64,000 nt of DNA from Colwellia sp. (GCA_013215295.1 JABSOZ010000003.1:310001-374000); one strand, 5' to 3'; counted from the first letter of the stretch, positions 9,243 to 19,513 are shown. Translations and numbers: made by a program. Notes: generated by a model not told the origin, from the letters alone.

Positions 9243-10364
9243 ATGGAAAATACAATGTCTCAGTCTTTAGTTAACTCACTACCAAGTAATACTCCCCATG
9301 TAAAAACCCTTAATGATATTCATGTAAATTCTGAAGTTGTATTGACTACACCTGATCAGTTAAGAGATGAATTACCATTGTCTGAAAAAGGGCGAGATTT
9401 TGTTAAAGCTGCGCGTAAGGTTATCGCTAACATTATTCATAAAACAGACCACCGTCTATTAGTGATCTCAGGACCCTGCTCAGTACATGATCTAGATGCA
9501 GCAAAAGAATATGCGCAGAAGTTAAAAACGCTACATGATAAACACGCAGATAGCCTCTACATTGTTATGCGTGTTTATTTTGAAAAGCCTCGCACGACAG
9601 TCGGTTGGAAAGGTTTAATAAATGATCCTCATATGGACGGTACTTTTGATGTGGAAAGTGGTTTGCGAAAGGCTCGAGAATTATTAATTTACTTGACAGA
9701 TTTAGGTTTACCTTTAGCCACAGAAGCGCTTGACCCGATCAGTCCTCAATACTTGGCTGAACTCTTCAGCTGGTCGGCAATTGGAGCGAGAACAACAGAA
9801 TCACAAACACACAGAGAAATGGCTTCAGGCCTTTCAATGCCTATTGGCTTCAAAAACGGTACAAATGGTAGTTTAGACGTGGCAATTAACGCTTTACAAT
9901 CAGCAGCGTCTCCACATCGTTTTATGGGGATAAATCGTCAAGGACAAGTTGCATTGATTAAAACCTCGGGCAATCCTGATGGACATGTTATTTTACGAGG
10001 GGGTAAACAGCCAAATTATGATTCAGTTAATGTAGCCATATGTGAGCAAGATTTGAATGGACAAGGTTTAGAGCCAGGTATTGTGATTGATTGTTCGCAC
10101 GGTAACTCAAATAAAGATTACCGTCGTCAGCCATTGGTCGCGGAAAATGTATTTAATCAAATTGTAGAAGGGAATAAATCTATTATTGGTATCATGTTAG
10201 AAAGTAATATTCATGGAGGAAATCAGAGTTCTAATGTGCCTAGATGTGAATTAAAATACGGGGTTTCAGTGACTGATGCGTGCATTGATTTTAATGATAC
10301 TGAGCTTTTATTAGCAAATGCTGCGAATAAACTTGATGATGCCTTAAAGCTGCGTTTAACTTAA
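9243..10364 (+). CDS. aroF: 3-deoxy-7-phosphoheptulonate (DAHP) synthase, AroF type
   Basis: 373 residues from the first ATG. An in-frame ATG at 9255 (369 residues), preceded by GGAAAA, is an equally good start. Condenses phosphoenolpyruvate with erythrose 4-phosphate, the entry step to aromatic amino acids. Class I AroFGH family: ISGPCSVHD (PEP site), MRVYFEKPRTTVGWKGLIND, SAIGARTTESQTHREMASGLS, FKNGTNGS and the C-terminal DCSHGNSNKDYRRQP with metal ligands. Pairing with tyrA 31 bp downstream and the TyrR boxes upstream point to the tyrosine-regulated AroF isozyme; feedback specificity itself is inferred from context. Confidence 0.93.
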   Translation: MENTMSQSLVNSLPSNTPHVKTLNDIHVNSEVVLTTPDQLRDELPLSEKGRDFVKAARKVIANIIHKTDHRLLVISGPCSVHDLDAAKEYAQKLKTLHDKHADSLYIVMRVYFEKPRTTVGWKGLINDPHMDGTFDVESGLRKARELLIYLTDLGLPLATEALDPISPQYLAELFSWSAIGARTTESQTHREMASGLSMPIGFKNGTNGSLDVAINALQSAASPHRFMGINRQGQVALIKTSGNPDGHVILRGGKQPNYDSVNVAICEQDLNGQGLEPGIVIDCSHGNSNKDYRRQPLVAENVFNQIVEGNKSIIGIMLESNIHGGNQSSNVPRCELKYGVSVTDACIDFNDTELLLANAANKLDDALKLRLT

Positions 10365-10395
10365 TGTGTGTTAAGTTGATTATTGCTAAAAGTAA

Positions 10396-11547
10396 ATGAG
10401 TAAATTAATGAATAAAGAAAGTATAGCTCCTCAGTTGAAAGCACTGAGAAATGATATTGATGAGATAGACAGTCAATTAGTCGAGCTATTAGCGAAACGC
10501 AGAAAGGTTACCACTAAAGTTGGCGAGTTGAAAAGCCAGGTGGGTATGCCAATATATGCGCCTGTTCGAGAGGCTGAATTGCTTACCTTGCGTCGTCAAC
10601 AAGCCATAGACGCGGGTATATCTCCTGAGTTAATCGAAGATATTCTTCGACGCCTGATGAGCGACTCTTATATTAGTCAAGATGCCAGTGGCTACCAATG
10701 TGTAAATACTGAATGTAAAAAAATAGTGATTATTGGTGGCAGCGGTCAATTGGGCAAAGTATTCGTCGATTTATTTGAACGTTCAAACTATCAAGTTGAA
10801 GTCCTTGAACAGAATGATTGGCCAAATAGCGATGTTATTCTTGCTGGAGCAGGTGTGGTTATTGTTGCTGTACCTATTCGTTTAACATCAATGATCATTC
10901 AAAAATTGTCTTGTTTACCTCAAGAGTGCATTTTAGCTGATGTTACTAGTGTAAAAGAAATGCCTCTCTATGAAATGATGAAAGTTCATAAAGGACCTGT
11001 TGTTGGCTTGCACCCGATGTTTGGTCCTGATGTATCAGGCTTAATTAAACAAACCATTATTGCTTGTGAAGGGCGTTCGCCTGAGCAATATAATTGGTTG
11101 TTGAAACAGTTTCAGGTCTGGGGAGCAAAAATATACCCTGTTGATGCTTTAGCACATGATCAAGCCATGTCTATGGTGCAAGTCATGCGACATTTTTCAA
11201 CCATCGCTTACGGATATCATCTGATGACTGAAGGAGCCGATATTTCGCAACTCGTTGAAATGAGCTCGCCTATTTATCGTTTAGAATTGATTATGGTAGG
11301 ACGCTTATTTGCACAAGACCCCGTACTTTATACCGATATAATTTTTTCAAACCACGATAATGTTGCCATGATGAAACGTTTTGCTTATCGGTTTCTAGAG
11401 CTGTTAGAAGATGTTGAAATGGGTGATAAAGATGCTTTTATCACGATGTTTTCACAAGTTGCCGATTGGTTTGGGGATTATGCAGATATCTTTTTACAAG
11501 AGAGCAAAGCCATGTTATTAAAAGCTAATGAATTAAAAAAACATTAA
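10396..11547 (+). CDS. tyrA: Bifunctional chorismate mutase / prephenate dehydrogenase (T-protein)
   Basis: 383 residues. Converts chorismate to prephenate and then to 4-hydroxyphenylpyruvate for tyrosine. An N-terminal AroQ chorismate mutase helical domain (LRNDIDEIDSQLVELLAKRRKVTTKVGELK, about residues 14-95) is fused to a prephenate dehydrogenase domain. The dehydrogenase starts with the NAD-binding glycine loop IIGGSGQLGKVF (about residue 115) and has the GLHPMFGPDV active-site region. Start at ATG 10396, with another in-frame ATG at 10408. Forms the aroF-tyrA operon. Confidence 0.96.
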   Translation: MSKLMNKESIAPQLKALRNDIDEIDSQLVELLAKRRKVTTKVGELKSQVGMPIYAPVREAELLTLRRQQAIDAGISPELIEDILRRLMSDSYISQDASGYQCVNTECKKIVIIGGSGQLGKVFVDLFERSNYQVEVLEQNDWPNSDVILAGAGVVIVAVPIRLTSMIIQKLSCLPQECILADVTSVKEMPLYEMMKVHKGPVVGLHPMFGPDVSGLIKQTIIACEGRSPEQYNWLLKQFQVWGAKIYPVDALAHDQAMSMVQVMRHFSTIAYGYHLMTEGADISQLVEMSSPIYRLELIMVGRLFAQDPVLYTDIIFSNHDNVAMMKRFAYRFLELLEDVEMGDKDAFITMFSQVADWFGDYADIFLQESKAMLLKANELKKH

Positions 11548-11590
11548 CGAGCTTTAAGTAGCGTTAACTTTTGTTATTAAAAGAGTATCT

Positions 11591-12076
11591 ATGAAAACAT
11601 TATTATTACACGTATTCACGCTATCCTTTTTTTACCTATTATCGGTATCAGTTTTTGCTAATAGTGATGATGACTTTGCACTTGGCGTGATCAGCGAATC
11701 ACAATTATTAAGTGACTTTAGTGGTTTCAATGAAAACTTTCAGGCGTTTTCAATCAGTGAACAAGAACAGGAGATTATTGCTCAATGGCCTGAAACGCTG
11801 CAAATAGATGTTTATTTTGGGACTTGGTGTCACGACAGCGAGCGCGAGATCCCAAAATTACTGAAACTATTGAAAGCAAATAAACATATTACTCCGACAC
11901 TTATTGCGCTTGATTATCAAAAAGAAGATCCACAAGCATTAGCGAAGCGAAGTAAAGTAAAATACACCCCAACCATTATTGTCTATCGCGATAAAAATAA
12001 AAGAGATGAGTTAGGTCGAATTATTGAGCGACCTAATAACAGTTTGATTGAAGATATAAATCAATTGTTGCTTTAA
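11591..12076 (+). CDS. Exported thioredoxin-like protein with a CxxS site
   Basis: 161 residues. Signal peptide about residues 1-23 (hydrophobic LLLHVFTLSFFYLLSVSVFA, cleavage after FA-N). The mature part has a thioredoxin-like fold signature: DVYFGTWCHDSEREIPKLLKLL around residue 77, then a beta-strand with the cis-Pro context KYTPTIIVYRD. The active site is C-H-D-S, so the second Cys of a CxxC redox pair is missing. Such proteins can act as isomerases or glutathione-linked thiol proteins rather than dithiol oxidants, but the substrate is unknown. It lies 43 bp behind tyrA on the same strand, with no obvious functional link. Confidence 0.75.
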   Translation: MKTLLLHVFTLSFFYLLSVSVFANSDDDFALGVISESQLLSDFSGFNENFQAFSISEQEQEIIAQWPETLQIDVYFGTWCHDSEREIPKLLKLLKANKHITPTLIALDYQKEDPQALAKRSKVKYTPTIIVYRDKNKRDELGRIIERPNNSLIEDINQLLL

Positions 12077-12165
12077 CAAACTCCAAAGTTCATAAGAGCT
12101 AGCGTGCATCATTGTATTCTGCTTAATCATTGGTTAAGTAGCCAAGCATTGTAAATAGTGTAAAA

Positions 12166-14994
12166 TTATTGAGTATCCGTTGAATTGTTAAATACCTCTG
12201 ACGATTGCTTTACCACATTATCAATGTGTTCAAAAAATTCAAAAAATTCAGGCTCTAAATCATCAATAGTAACACCACTCTTTAGTTCTGTTTCTATCTG
12301 GTGAGTCACTCTTCCTAGGCTGGGTACTCCAGAATAACAACATGCACCATTAAGCTTGTGAATGAGTACTTTTAATTGCTCAGCATCTTGTGAAGTCAGG
12401 GCTTCAGAAATTTTTAACTTAGTTTCAGGCAGACTTTGTACAAGCCCCTTAAGCATTTCTTTAGCAAGATCTTCTTTATTACCTGCACGCTTTAATGCTA
12501 AAGGCCAATCTATAACTTTATTGTTATGTGTCTCAATATATACATTAGCTTGTTTTTCTGACCTAAGGGATGTCTCATTGATATGAGTACTGCCATTACT
12601 TTTATCTTTTATTGTTTTAATAGGTAGTGGTTGGGTTAAATCACAATATTCGTAAATACAATGGCGAAGCATCGCTTCGTCAATCGGTTTAGTCATATAA
12701 GAATCAAAACCTAATTTTAACAGCTTATCTTTTTCCTCTTTAAGCGCATGAGCTGTAACCGCAATTATCGGAGTGTTCTCATTGAAAGTCATGGCTTTGA
12801 TGCTTTTAAGTGCAGATATCCCATCCATTATAGGCATTTGAATATCCATAAATATCATCGCAAACTTTTCGTGTTTACAGATCTCTACGGCTTCTTGACC
12901 GTTAACTACGATAGAGACTTCATTCACTTGCTCGAGTAAAAGTTCCTTAATGAGCTTCAGATTAGCTTCGTTGTCGTCAACAGCCAAAAATTTTACAGGT
13001 ATTTTATTTTCTTGAGTGGTGGTTCTTATGGTGTCCAGTAAATGGTGACGAGGTAATAAAACCTTATTTAACCTTTCCGGTGTTATCGGTTTACTTAAAC
13101 AGCTGCTTGCGCCACTGGCAATTAACGCTTCTTGTAAATTAGGAGAATTACTGTTTATTGCGAGATGAATTTGAGTAACCTTCGGAGAAAGTGCCGTAAT
13201 CAATTCTTTTAATTCCACCAATGCAGTTGGCGCTATATCATGACTAATAAGTGCAAAATCAAAATGCGATTTTTTACTCAATAGATCATATATTTGATCT
13301 AAGTTTTGTACCGCGTGAACGTCCAAGTCCCAATCCGCCAAAATTTCACTGGTAGCAATGCGGCTATGAGTATGTGGCTCCAAATAAAGGACACTTTGTC
13401 CTGATAGTCCATGATTATCAAAAACATTATCAATCGAGATAGGATTAACTTCACAGCGGAAAGTAAACCAAAAAGTTGACCCTTCACCTTCCTCAGTAGA
13501 AAAACCCATATTGCCGTTCATTTCATTAACTAATCGCTGTGAAATAACTAACCCTAACCCTGTACCACCATAAAGTCGGGTAACACTTTTATCTGCTTGA
13601 CCAAAAGCTTCAAAAATAGTTTTCTGTTGTTCTTTGTTCATGCCAATACCGGTATCTTTTATCGTTATTTTAATAATGGCAATATTATTTTCAATACGTT
13701 CACTGTCTACATCAATATCCACAGCACCTTTATGAGTGAACTTCATCGCATTGCTGGTTAGATTAATTAACACCTGTTTAATTCGCATTGCATCACCAAT
13801 GAGGGCATCAGGTAATTGCGGATTAACACGTAATGATAATTCAATGTTCTTTTTGTGAGATGTCGGAGCAAGTAGTGTTAAGGTTTCCTCAACAGCTTCT
13901 TTCATTGAAAATGGAATTTTTTCAATGACCATTTTACCTGCGTCTAATTTTGAGAAGTCTAAAATATCATTAATAATTGCCAATAAGTTAGCTGAAGAGC
14001 GTTCAATAGTTTGCAAATAATCACGCTGGGTAACGGTGAGAGGTGTCTTTAAAACTTGGCGAGTAAAACCAATGACACCATTGAGCGGTGTACGAAGTTC
14101 ATGACTCATATTTGCTAAAAATTCTGATTTAACTTTATTGGCTTCTTGCGCTTTACGCTTAGCAATATCAAGTTCAACGTTTTGTATTTCAAATTGCTCT
14201 AAACTTTCACGTAAATCGGTAGTGGTTTGATCAATACTGCCTTGCATCTCTTCTTGGTAATCACCCAGTGATTGTGCCATTGCATTGACACCATTCTTCA
14301 AAAAGTTCAATTCTCCGATCAATTGACCCGTCACTCGACTTTCAAGCTTTCCTTCTCTAATTCTGTCAACCGCTTTAACCATAGCGCCTATTGGGCGAGT
14401 GAAGTTTTTAATTAATCGATAAGAAAAGAACGCACTGAAAGTACTACCCAAAAGTACAATAAAAAAGGAAAAAAGCATTTGATTTTGCTGCTTTAAGCGT
14501 ATTTTACTGCTATCAATTTGCATCGCAATGTAACCGATATTATTTTGAGAAAGTGATCGGGTAGCATCATTTAACACGGCTTCATCAATTATCGGACTAA
14601 TAAAAATATAGTCATCATCATTTTTAGAAGAAATAGTGTTATTAGGGATAACTTGGCCTGCCTTAAGGCGTAATAGATTAGTATCACCAAGGTATGAACT
14701 TGTGACAAAAACTTGGTTATCTTTAGTGAAAACAGCAATGCTTTTTATAATAGAGGATTGGCTACGATGCGTGAAATTCATCAAATTACGTAATTGCACC
14801 CTATCTTTATTCAACATGGGTAGCGAGCTGGCAATTGCTAAGGGTTCAATAATACTTTGAGAGCGCTGTATTAAAAAATTATTTAATTCATCATAACGGC
14901 TATAAGAAAAATAGCTGGCTATCGTGAATGCGATCAGCGTGGTTGGAACGATGGTAAGTAAAATTACCCAATCTTTCAGACTTATTTTATGCAT
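12166..14994 (-). CDS. barA: Hybrid sensor histidine kinase BarA
   Basis: 942 residues. Membrane sensor of the BarA-UvrY (GacS-GacA) system, which controls the Csr small RNAs and the carbon-storage switch. Order: TM1 about 10-32, periplasmic loop, TM2 about 170-195, HAMP (IREGKLESRVTGQ), coiled coil, HisKA with NMSHELRTPLNGVIG, HATPase (KQVLINLTSNAMKFT, DTGIGM, GGTGLGLVISQ). A degenerate receiver-like stretch follows, then a true receiver (AVDDNEANLKLIKELL, phospho-Asp in IFMDIQMPIMDG) and a C-terminal Hpt domain with the phospho-His in LIHKLNGACCYSG. Divergent from rlmD with a 96-bp gap, the same neighbourhood as barA/rlmD-relA in E. coli. Confidence 0.94.
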   Translation of the reverse strand: MHKISLKDWVILLTIVPTTLIAFTIASYFSYSRYDELNNFLIQRSQSIIEPLAIASSLPMLNKDRVQLRNLMNFTHRSQSSIIKSIAVFTKDNQVFVTSSYLGDTNLLRLKAGQVIPNNTISSKNDDDYIFISPIIDEAVLNDATRSLSQNNIGYIAMQIDSSKIRLKQQNQMLFSFFIVLLGSTFSAFFSYRLIKNFTRPIGAMVKAVDRIREGKLESRVTGQLIGELNFLKNGVNAMAQSLGDYQEEMQGSIDQTTTDLRESLEQFEIQNVELDIAKRKAQEANKVKSEFLANMSHELRTPLNGVIGFTRQVLKTPLTVTQRDYLQTIERSSANLLAIINDILDFSKLDAGKMVIEKIPFSMKEAVEETLTLLAPTSHKKNIELSLRVNPQLPDALIGDAMRIKQVLINLTSNAMKFTHKGAVDIDVDSERIENNIAIIKITIKDTGIGMNKEQQKTIFEAFGQADKSVTRLYGGTGLGLVISQRLVNEMNGNMGFSTEEGEGSTFWFTFRCEVNPISIDNVFDNHGLSGQSVLYLEPHTHSRIATSEILADWDLDVHAVQNLDQIYDLLSKKSHFDFALISHDIAPTALVELKELITALSPKVTQIHLAINSNSPNLQEALIASGASSCLSKPITPERLNKVLLPRHHLLDTIRTTTQENKIPVKFLAVDDNEANLKLIKELLLEQVNEVSIVVNGQEAVEICKHEKFAMIFMDIQMPIMDGISALKSIKAMTFNENTPIIAVTAHALKEEKDKLLKLGFDSYMTKPIDEAMLRHCIYEYCDLTQPLPIKTIKDKSNGSTHINETSLRSEKQANVYIETHNNKVIDWPLALKRAGNKEDLAKEMLKGLVQSLPETKLKISEALTSQDAEQLKVLIHKLNGACCYSGVPSLGRVTHQIETELKSGVTIDDLEPEFFEFFEHIDNVVKQSSEVFNNSTDTQ

Positions 14995-15090
14995 TATTTG
15001 CTTAACTTTAGTGTAAAATCATGGCATTGAATAATCTTATCATGGCATATCGTCATATAAAATTATAGCACTTAACAGGTATATTTCGTC

Positions 15091-16413
15091 ATGGCTAATT
15101 TTTTTAAAGCAACGGCTAAAAAACAACAATTAGGGCAAGAAGCAAAAATTAAAATCACTCGCCTTGATACTAATGGCTGTGGCGTTGGTCAATATAATAA
15201 AAAGCCGATATTTATTGATGGCGTTTTACCTGATGAAGAGGTTCAGGTAAAAATTATTGAGCAAAAAAACAAGTTCAGCCGTGGAAAATTAATTGAAGTT
15301 TTAAGTACAAATAAGCAACGTATTGCAGCAAAGTGCCAGCACTTTCTTAAATGCGGCGGTTGTGATGTACAGCATATGTCGCCTGAGGCTCAACTTGATT
15401 TTAAGCAGAAAAAAGTCAGTGATTTATTCGCGCGTAGCAATCATCTCGAGGAATTACCTTGGCATGCAGCTATTGTAAGCGAACCTTGGCATTATCGTCG
15501 AAAGGCACGTATTGGTGTGCAATATGATAAAGTAGGGCAAGCAACTATTGGCTTTAGACAACGTGGCAGTAATCATTTAATTAATATTAAAAATTGTCCT
15601 GTTTTGGTGGAACCGTTAAACCCTATATTTTCACTGCTTAAAAAATTGCTTCCGAAACTCACCGGAAAAAATGCTATTGGTCATATAGAAGTTATTTTTA
15701 CAAATAAAATAACGGTTGTGGTTAGGCAACTAGAGATATTAACCAAGCAAGACAAGCTTCATTGGCAAACCTTTAGCGAAAATTTTTCCTGTGACGTTTT
15801 ATTCGATTCAGGCAAAGAAATAACGCCTCTAGATGAGTCTACTGCAACTATGCTTAACTATGCTTTAGATGACAATATTAATATTTATTTCAGTACCAAC
15901 AACTTTATCCAAGTCAATCACCACGTCAATAAAACAATGATAACTCAAGCACTTCAATGGCTGAAGTTGAATGAACAAGATATTGTTTTAGATCTTTTTT
16001 GTGGCCTAGGGAATTTTAGTTTACCCATAGCAAAAAAGGTAGCACAGGTTGTTGGTATTGAAGGTGTTGACCTTATGGTTAAAAATGCACATGAAAACGC
16101 TTTGAATAATGGTTTAAGTAATTGTGAATTTTATCAGGCCGATTTGAATAGCCGTTGGCAGAATGAGGATTGGGCAAATAAAAAGTACACAAAACTTCTT
16201 CTAGATCCCGCACGAGCAGGTGCATATCAAGCTTTACAACAATTGGTTCACTTGAATATTAAAACAGTTTTATATGTAAGTTGTGATCCGGCAACCTTAG
16301 CCAACGATAGTGAATTATTAATATCTCAAGGTTATCGCATTGAAAAAATATCCTTAATGGATATGTTTTCACAAACAAAGCATATTGAGACTATGGTATT
16401 GTTTGTTAAGTAG
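15091..16413 (+). CDS. rlmD: 23S rRNA (uracil-1939-C5)-methyltransferase
   Basis: 440 residues. SAM-dependent methylation of U1939 in 23S rRNA. N-terminal TRAM RNA-binding domain (about residues 15-75), an iron-sulfur Cys cluster around CQHFLKCGGCDVQH (about residues 84-97), then the Rossmann methyltransferase domain. The last has LDLFCGLGNFSLPIAKKVA (SAM loop), LLLDPARAG and the catalytic-nucleophile motif YVSCDPATLANDSELL. First gene of the rlmD-relA-mazG run, divergent from barA. Confidence 0.95.
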   Translation: MANFFKATAKKQQLGQEAKIKITRLDTNGCGVGQYNKKPIFIDGVLPDEEVQVKIIEQKNKFSRGKLIEVLSTNKQRIAAKCQHFLKCGGCDVQHMSPEAQLDFKQKKVSDLFARSNHLEELPWHAAIVSEPWHYRRKARIGVQYDKVGQATIGFRQRGSNHLINIKNCPVLVEPLNPIFSLLKKLLPKLTGKNAIGHIEVIFTNKITVVVRQLEILTKQDKLHWQTFSENFSCDVLFDSGKEITPLDESTATMLNYALDDNINIYFSTNNFIQVNHHVNKTMITQALQWLKLNEQDIVLDLFCGLGNFSLPIAKKVAQVVGIEGVDLMVKNAHENALNNGLSNCEFYQADLNSRWQNEDWANKKYTKLLLDPARAGAYQALQQLVHLNIKTVLYVSCDPATLANDSELLISQGYRIEKISLMDMFSQTKHIETMVLFVK

Positions 16414-16453
16414 ACATTCATTTTATTTTCCTAAAATTTAGCAGGTTGTTTTC

Positions 16454-18661
16454 ATGGTTTCGGTACGTAAATCTCATCAAATGTCGGAAACAAATTTTGA
16501 GCAATGGTTAAGCTCATTAGAACTTAGTGAACATAAACATCAAGCACTTGAAAAGCTTTGGCATCAAGTCAGTGATTTCTATGTTGAACAGCAAGAGTGT
16601 CAAACTAAGTCACTAGAAATGGTAGAAATTCTTGCCAGTTTAAATTTAGATCGTGATTCATTATGTGCTGCTTTTTTACTCCCCTTATATGAATACCAAT
16701 GTATTTCATTGGAATATATTGAAGAAAATTTTTCTAAGCAAATACTCGGTTTGTGCAATGGCGTTAGTCAAATGCAAGCGATAAAAGCACTACAGCAAGG
16801 TCAATCAAATAGAGTTTCTGCGAATCAAGTTGATAACATTCGTAAAATGTTAGTGGCAATGGTTGATGATGTTCGTGCTGTAGTTATTAAGCTCGCTGAG
16901 CGTGTGTGTTATTTACGGCTGGTAAAAAATGCGGATGAAGAAACCCGCGTTTTAGCCGCAAAAGAAACGGCTAATATTTATGCTCCGCTGGCTAATAGAT
17001 TAGGGATTGGACAATTAAAATGGGAACTTGAAGATATTTCTTTTCGTTACCTTCATCCAATCGTATATAAAGATATTGCCAAACAATTAGACGAAAAACG
17101 TCTGGCTCGTGAAAAATATATGGCTGACTTTGTCAGTAATCTCAACGGGCAATTGAAAGACTTAAATATTGCTGGTCAAGTTTATGGTCGACCTAAGCAT
17201 ATATTTAGCATTTGGAAAAAAATGCAGCAAAAATCACTCGACTTTGAACAACTTTTTGATGTAAGAGCCGTCAGAGTTGTTGTCGAAGAACTGCATGATT
17301 GTTATGGCGCACTCGGCATCGTTCACACCAGTTGGAAGCACTTACCCAATGAGTTCGACGATTATGTCGCTACGCCAAAACCTAACGGTTATCAGTCTAT
17401 TCACACCGTTGTGCTAGGCCCTGAGGGTAAGTCAGTAGAAGTGCAAATTAGAACTCAACAAATGCATGAAGATGCAGAAATGGGCGTTGCGGCTCATTGG
17501 CGTTATAAAGAAGGTAGTGCTGGCGGTAAAAGTAGTGATAAAAAAACAGGCTTTGATGAAAAAGTTAGCTGGTTAAGAAAAATTTTACAATGGCAAGATG
17601 ACATCAGTGAGAGTACCGATTTACTTGATGAATTACGTAGCCAAGTATTTGAAGATCGTATTTATGTGTTTACCCCAAATGGTGATGTTATTGACTTACC
17701 TGTAGGCGCTACACCATTAGATTTTGCTTATTATATTCATTCAAATGTCGGCCATTGTTGTATTGGGGCTAAAGTTTTTGGTCGAATAGTACCTTTTACT
17801 TATCGCTTGAAAACAGGCGATCAAGTCGAAGTATTAACCAGTAAAACACCGAACCCGAGTCGCGATTGGTTGAACCCTAATCTGCATTATACTCATGCAT
17901 CAAGAACACGATCAAAAATTCAACACTTCTTTAAACTTCTCGATCGTGACAAACACATTGCCTTGGGGAAAGAGCAGTTAGATGCAGAATTATCTAAACT
18001 TGACTTAACCGACACTGATTTAATGTCAGCGGGTAGACGCTTTAATATTAAAACCATTGATGATTTATATGCCGCTATCGGTTCGGGTAATGCTCGTTTG
18101 CAGCAAGTCATTAATCATCTGCAATATCATGATGATAAAAACAAACCACCTGTTGAGCTTGACCCGCAAAGTTTGGTAAAACCACAACAAATTCAGCCAA
18201 AATCTAAAGCTGATACGAATGGTATAACCGTATCTGGTGTTGGTAATTTATTAACGCATATGGCGAAATGTTGTCATCCGGTGCCTGGTGACGAAATTTC
18301 GGGTTTCATTACACAAGGGCGAGGCATATCAGTGCATCGCAATGATTGTGACCAATTAGCGAATGCGTTGAGTCAACAACCCGAACGTGAAGTTGAAGTG
18401 CAATGGGGGGAGCAAGACCAACAAAGTTACCTTGTTACCGTAAAAGTTATTTCGATTGATCGCCAAGGTTTAGTTCGTGATATATCGACGATTGTTTCAA
18501 ATGAACGGGTCAGTATTGTTGGAATGGAAAGTCGCTCTGATCATACTAAACAGACAGTCGCGATGTTATTAACGATTGAAATTGCGAACAATGAAATATT
18601 AGGGCGTTTGATTGGAAAGTTATTACAACTTGACGATGTATTAGAAGTTAAACGACTCTAG
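16454..18661 (+). CDS. relA: GTP pyrophosphokinase RelA, (p)ppGpp synthetase I
   Basis: 735 residues, like E. coli RelA (744). Ribosome-associated synthase of (p)ppGpp during amino acid starvation. The N-terminal HD-like hydrolase domain is degenerate as in other RelA proteins (FLLPLYEY in place of a metal-binding HD). The synthetase domain spans about 230-360 (GRPKHIFSIWKKMQ, FDVRAVRVVVEE, PKPNGYQSIHTVV, EVQIRTQQMHEDAEMG). A TGS domain starts near 405 (DRIYVFTPNGDVIDLPVGATPLDFAY), and the C-terminal Cys/zinc-finger and ACT regions (MAKCCHPVPGDEI, GRGISVHRNDC) close the protein. ATG at 16454 with AGCAGGTTGTTTTC upstream; a later Met at residue 10 is possible. Confidence 0.96.
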   Translation: MVSVRKSHQMSETNFEQWLSSLELSEHKHQALEKLWHQVSDFYVEQQECQTKSLEMVEILASLNLDRDSLCAAFLLPLYEYQCISLEYIEENFSKQILGLCNGVSQMQAIKALQQGQSNRVSANQVDNIRKMLVAMVDDVRAVVIKLAERVCYLRLVKNADEETRVLAAKETANIYAPLANRLGIGQLKWELEDISFRYLHPIVYKDIAKQLDEKRLAREKYMADFVSNLNGQLKDLNIAGQVYGRPKHIFSIWKKMQQKSLDFEQLFDVRAVRVVVEELHDCYGALGIVHTSWKHLPNEFDDYVATPKPNGYQSIHTVVLGPEGKSVEVQIRTQQMHEDAEMGVAAHWRYKEGSAGGKSSDKKTGFDEKVSWLRKILQWQDDISESTDLLDELRSQVFEDRIYVFTPNGDVIDLPVGATPLDFAYYIHSNVGHCCIGAKVFGRIVPFTYRLKTGDQVEVLTSKTPNPSRDWLNPNLHYTHASRTRSKIQHFFKLLDRDKHIALGKEQLDAELSKLDLTDTDLMSAGRRFNIKTIDDLYAAIGSGNARLQQVINHLQYHDDKNKPPVELDPQSLVKPQQIQPKSKADTNGITVSGVGNLLTHMAKCCHPVPGDEISGFITQGRGISVHRNDCDQLANALSQQPEREVEVQWGEQDQQSYLVTVKVISIDRQGLVRDISTIVSNERVSIVGMESRSDHTKQTVAMLLTIEIANNEILGRLIGKLLQLDDVLEVKRL

Positions 18662-18679
18662 TTTTATTTTATCTGCCTG

Positions 18680-19513
18680 ATGGAAAGTATAAAGATGTTA
18701 ACTGAACAAGCTTCAATGAATAAATTACGCTGGATCATGACCGAGCTACGCGATCCAGAAACGGGCTGTCCGTGGGATATCAAACAAGACTTTTCTTCAA
18801 TCGTACCTCATACCATTGAAGAAGCTTATGAAGTTGCAGATGCTGTGATGGACGCCGTTGAACAACAAGACTTTTCTGAATTAGAGAAAGAATTGGGTGA
18901 TTTATTGTTCCAGGTGATTTTCTATAGCCAATTAGGTTATGAGCAAAAACAGTTTGATTTTGACAGTGTGGTTAGCGCAATTTGTGAAAAACTTATTCGC
19001 CGTCATCCTCATGTGTTTGGTGATAAAAATTTAAGCTCCGATGCTGAAATAAAAGCAAATTGGGAAAATGAAAAAGCGAAAGAAAGACAACAAAAAAGCA
19101 CGAACGATCAAATTAGCATTTTAGCGGATATACCTAAAAATTTACCGGCGTTAACTCAAGCGGCCAAAATCCAAAAGCGTTGTGCACATGTTGGCTTTGA
19201 CTGGCATAACATTGAAGACGTCTTTGCAAAGGTTGTTGAAGAAGTTGAAGAAGTAAAAGTTGAAATCGAACAAAACAATCCTGAAGCATTGGCGGAAGAA
19301 TTAGGCGACTTGATGTTTGCAGTGGTGAACCTTTGTCGTCATGCAAAACAAGATCCTGAACAATTATTGCGTCGAGCGAATCAAAAATTCACGAGAAGAT
19401 TTCATGGTGTCGAAAAGCAAGTAGAAACCTCAGGTGTGGAATTTGAGCAGCATTCACTAGAAACGCTTGAAGCATATTGGCAACAGGTGAAAATTAATGA
19501 GAAACAAAAATGA
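18680..19513 (+). CDS. mazG: Nucleoside triphosphate pyrophosphohydrolase MazG
   Basis: 277 residues. All-alpha NTP pyrophosphohydrolase with two MazG repeats. The first (LRDPETGCPWDIKQDF then EEAYEVADAV, LEKELGDLLFQVIFYSQL) and the second (EEVEEVKVEIEQ, LAEELGDLMFAVVNLCRH) both carry the ExxE-ExxD metal-binding pattern. In E. coli it limits (p)ppGpp effects and clears non-canonical NTPs, and mazG lies downstream of relA there too. Start is 18 bp after relA; Met at residue 6 or 13 could be the true start. The 3' end overlaps the next gene by ATGA. Confidence 0.95.
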   Translation: MESIKMLTEQASMNKLRWIMTELRDPETGCPWDIKQDFSSIVPHTIEEAYEVADAVMDAVEQQDFSELEKELGDLLFQVIFYSQLGYEQKQFDFDSVVSAICEKLIRRHPHVFGDKNLSSDAEIKANWENEKAKERQQKSTNDQISILADIPKNLPALTQAAKIQKRCAHVGFDWHNIEDVFAKVVEEVEEVKVEIEQNNPEALAEELGDLMFAVVNLCRHAKQDPEQLLRRANQKFTRRFHGVEKQVETSGVEFEQHSLETLEAYWQQVKINEKQK

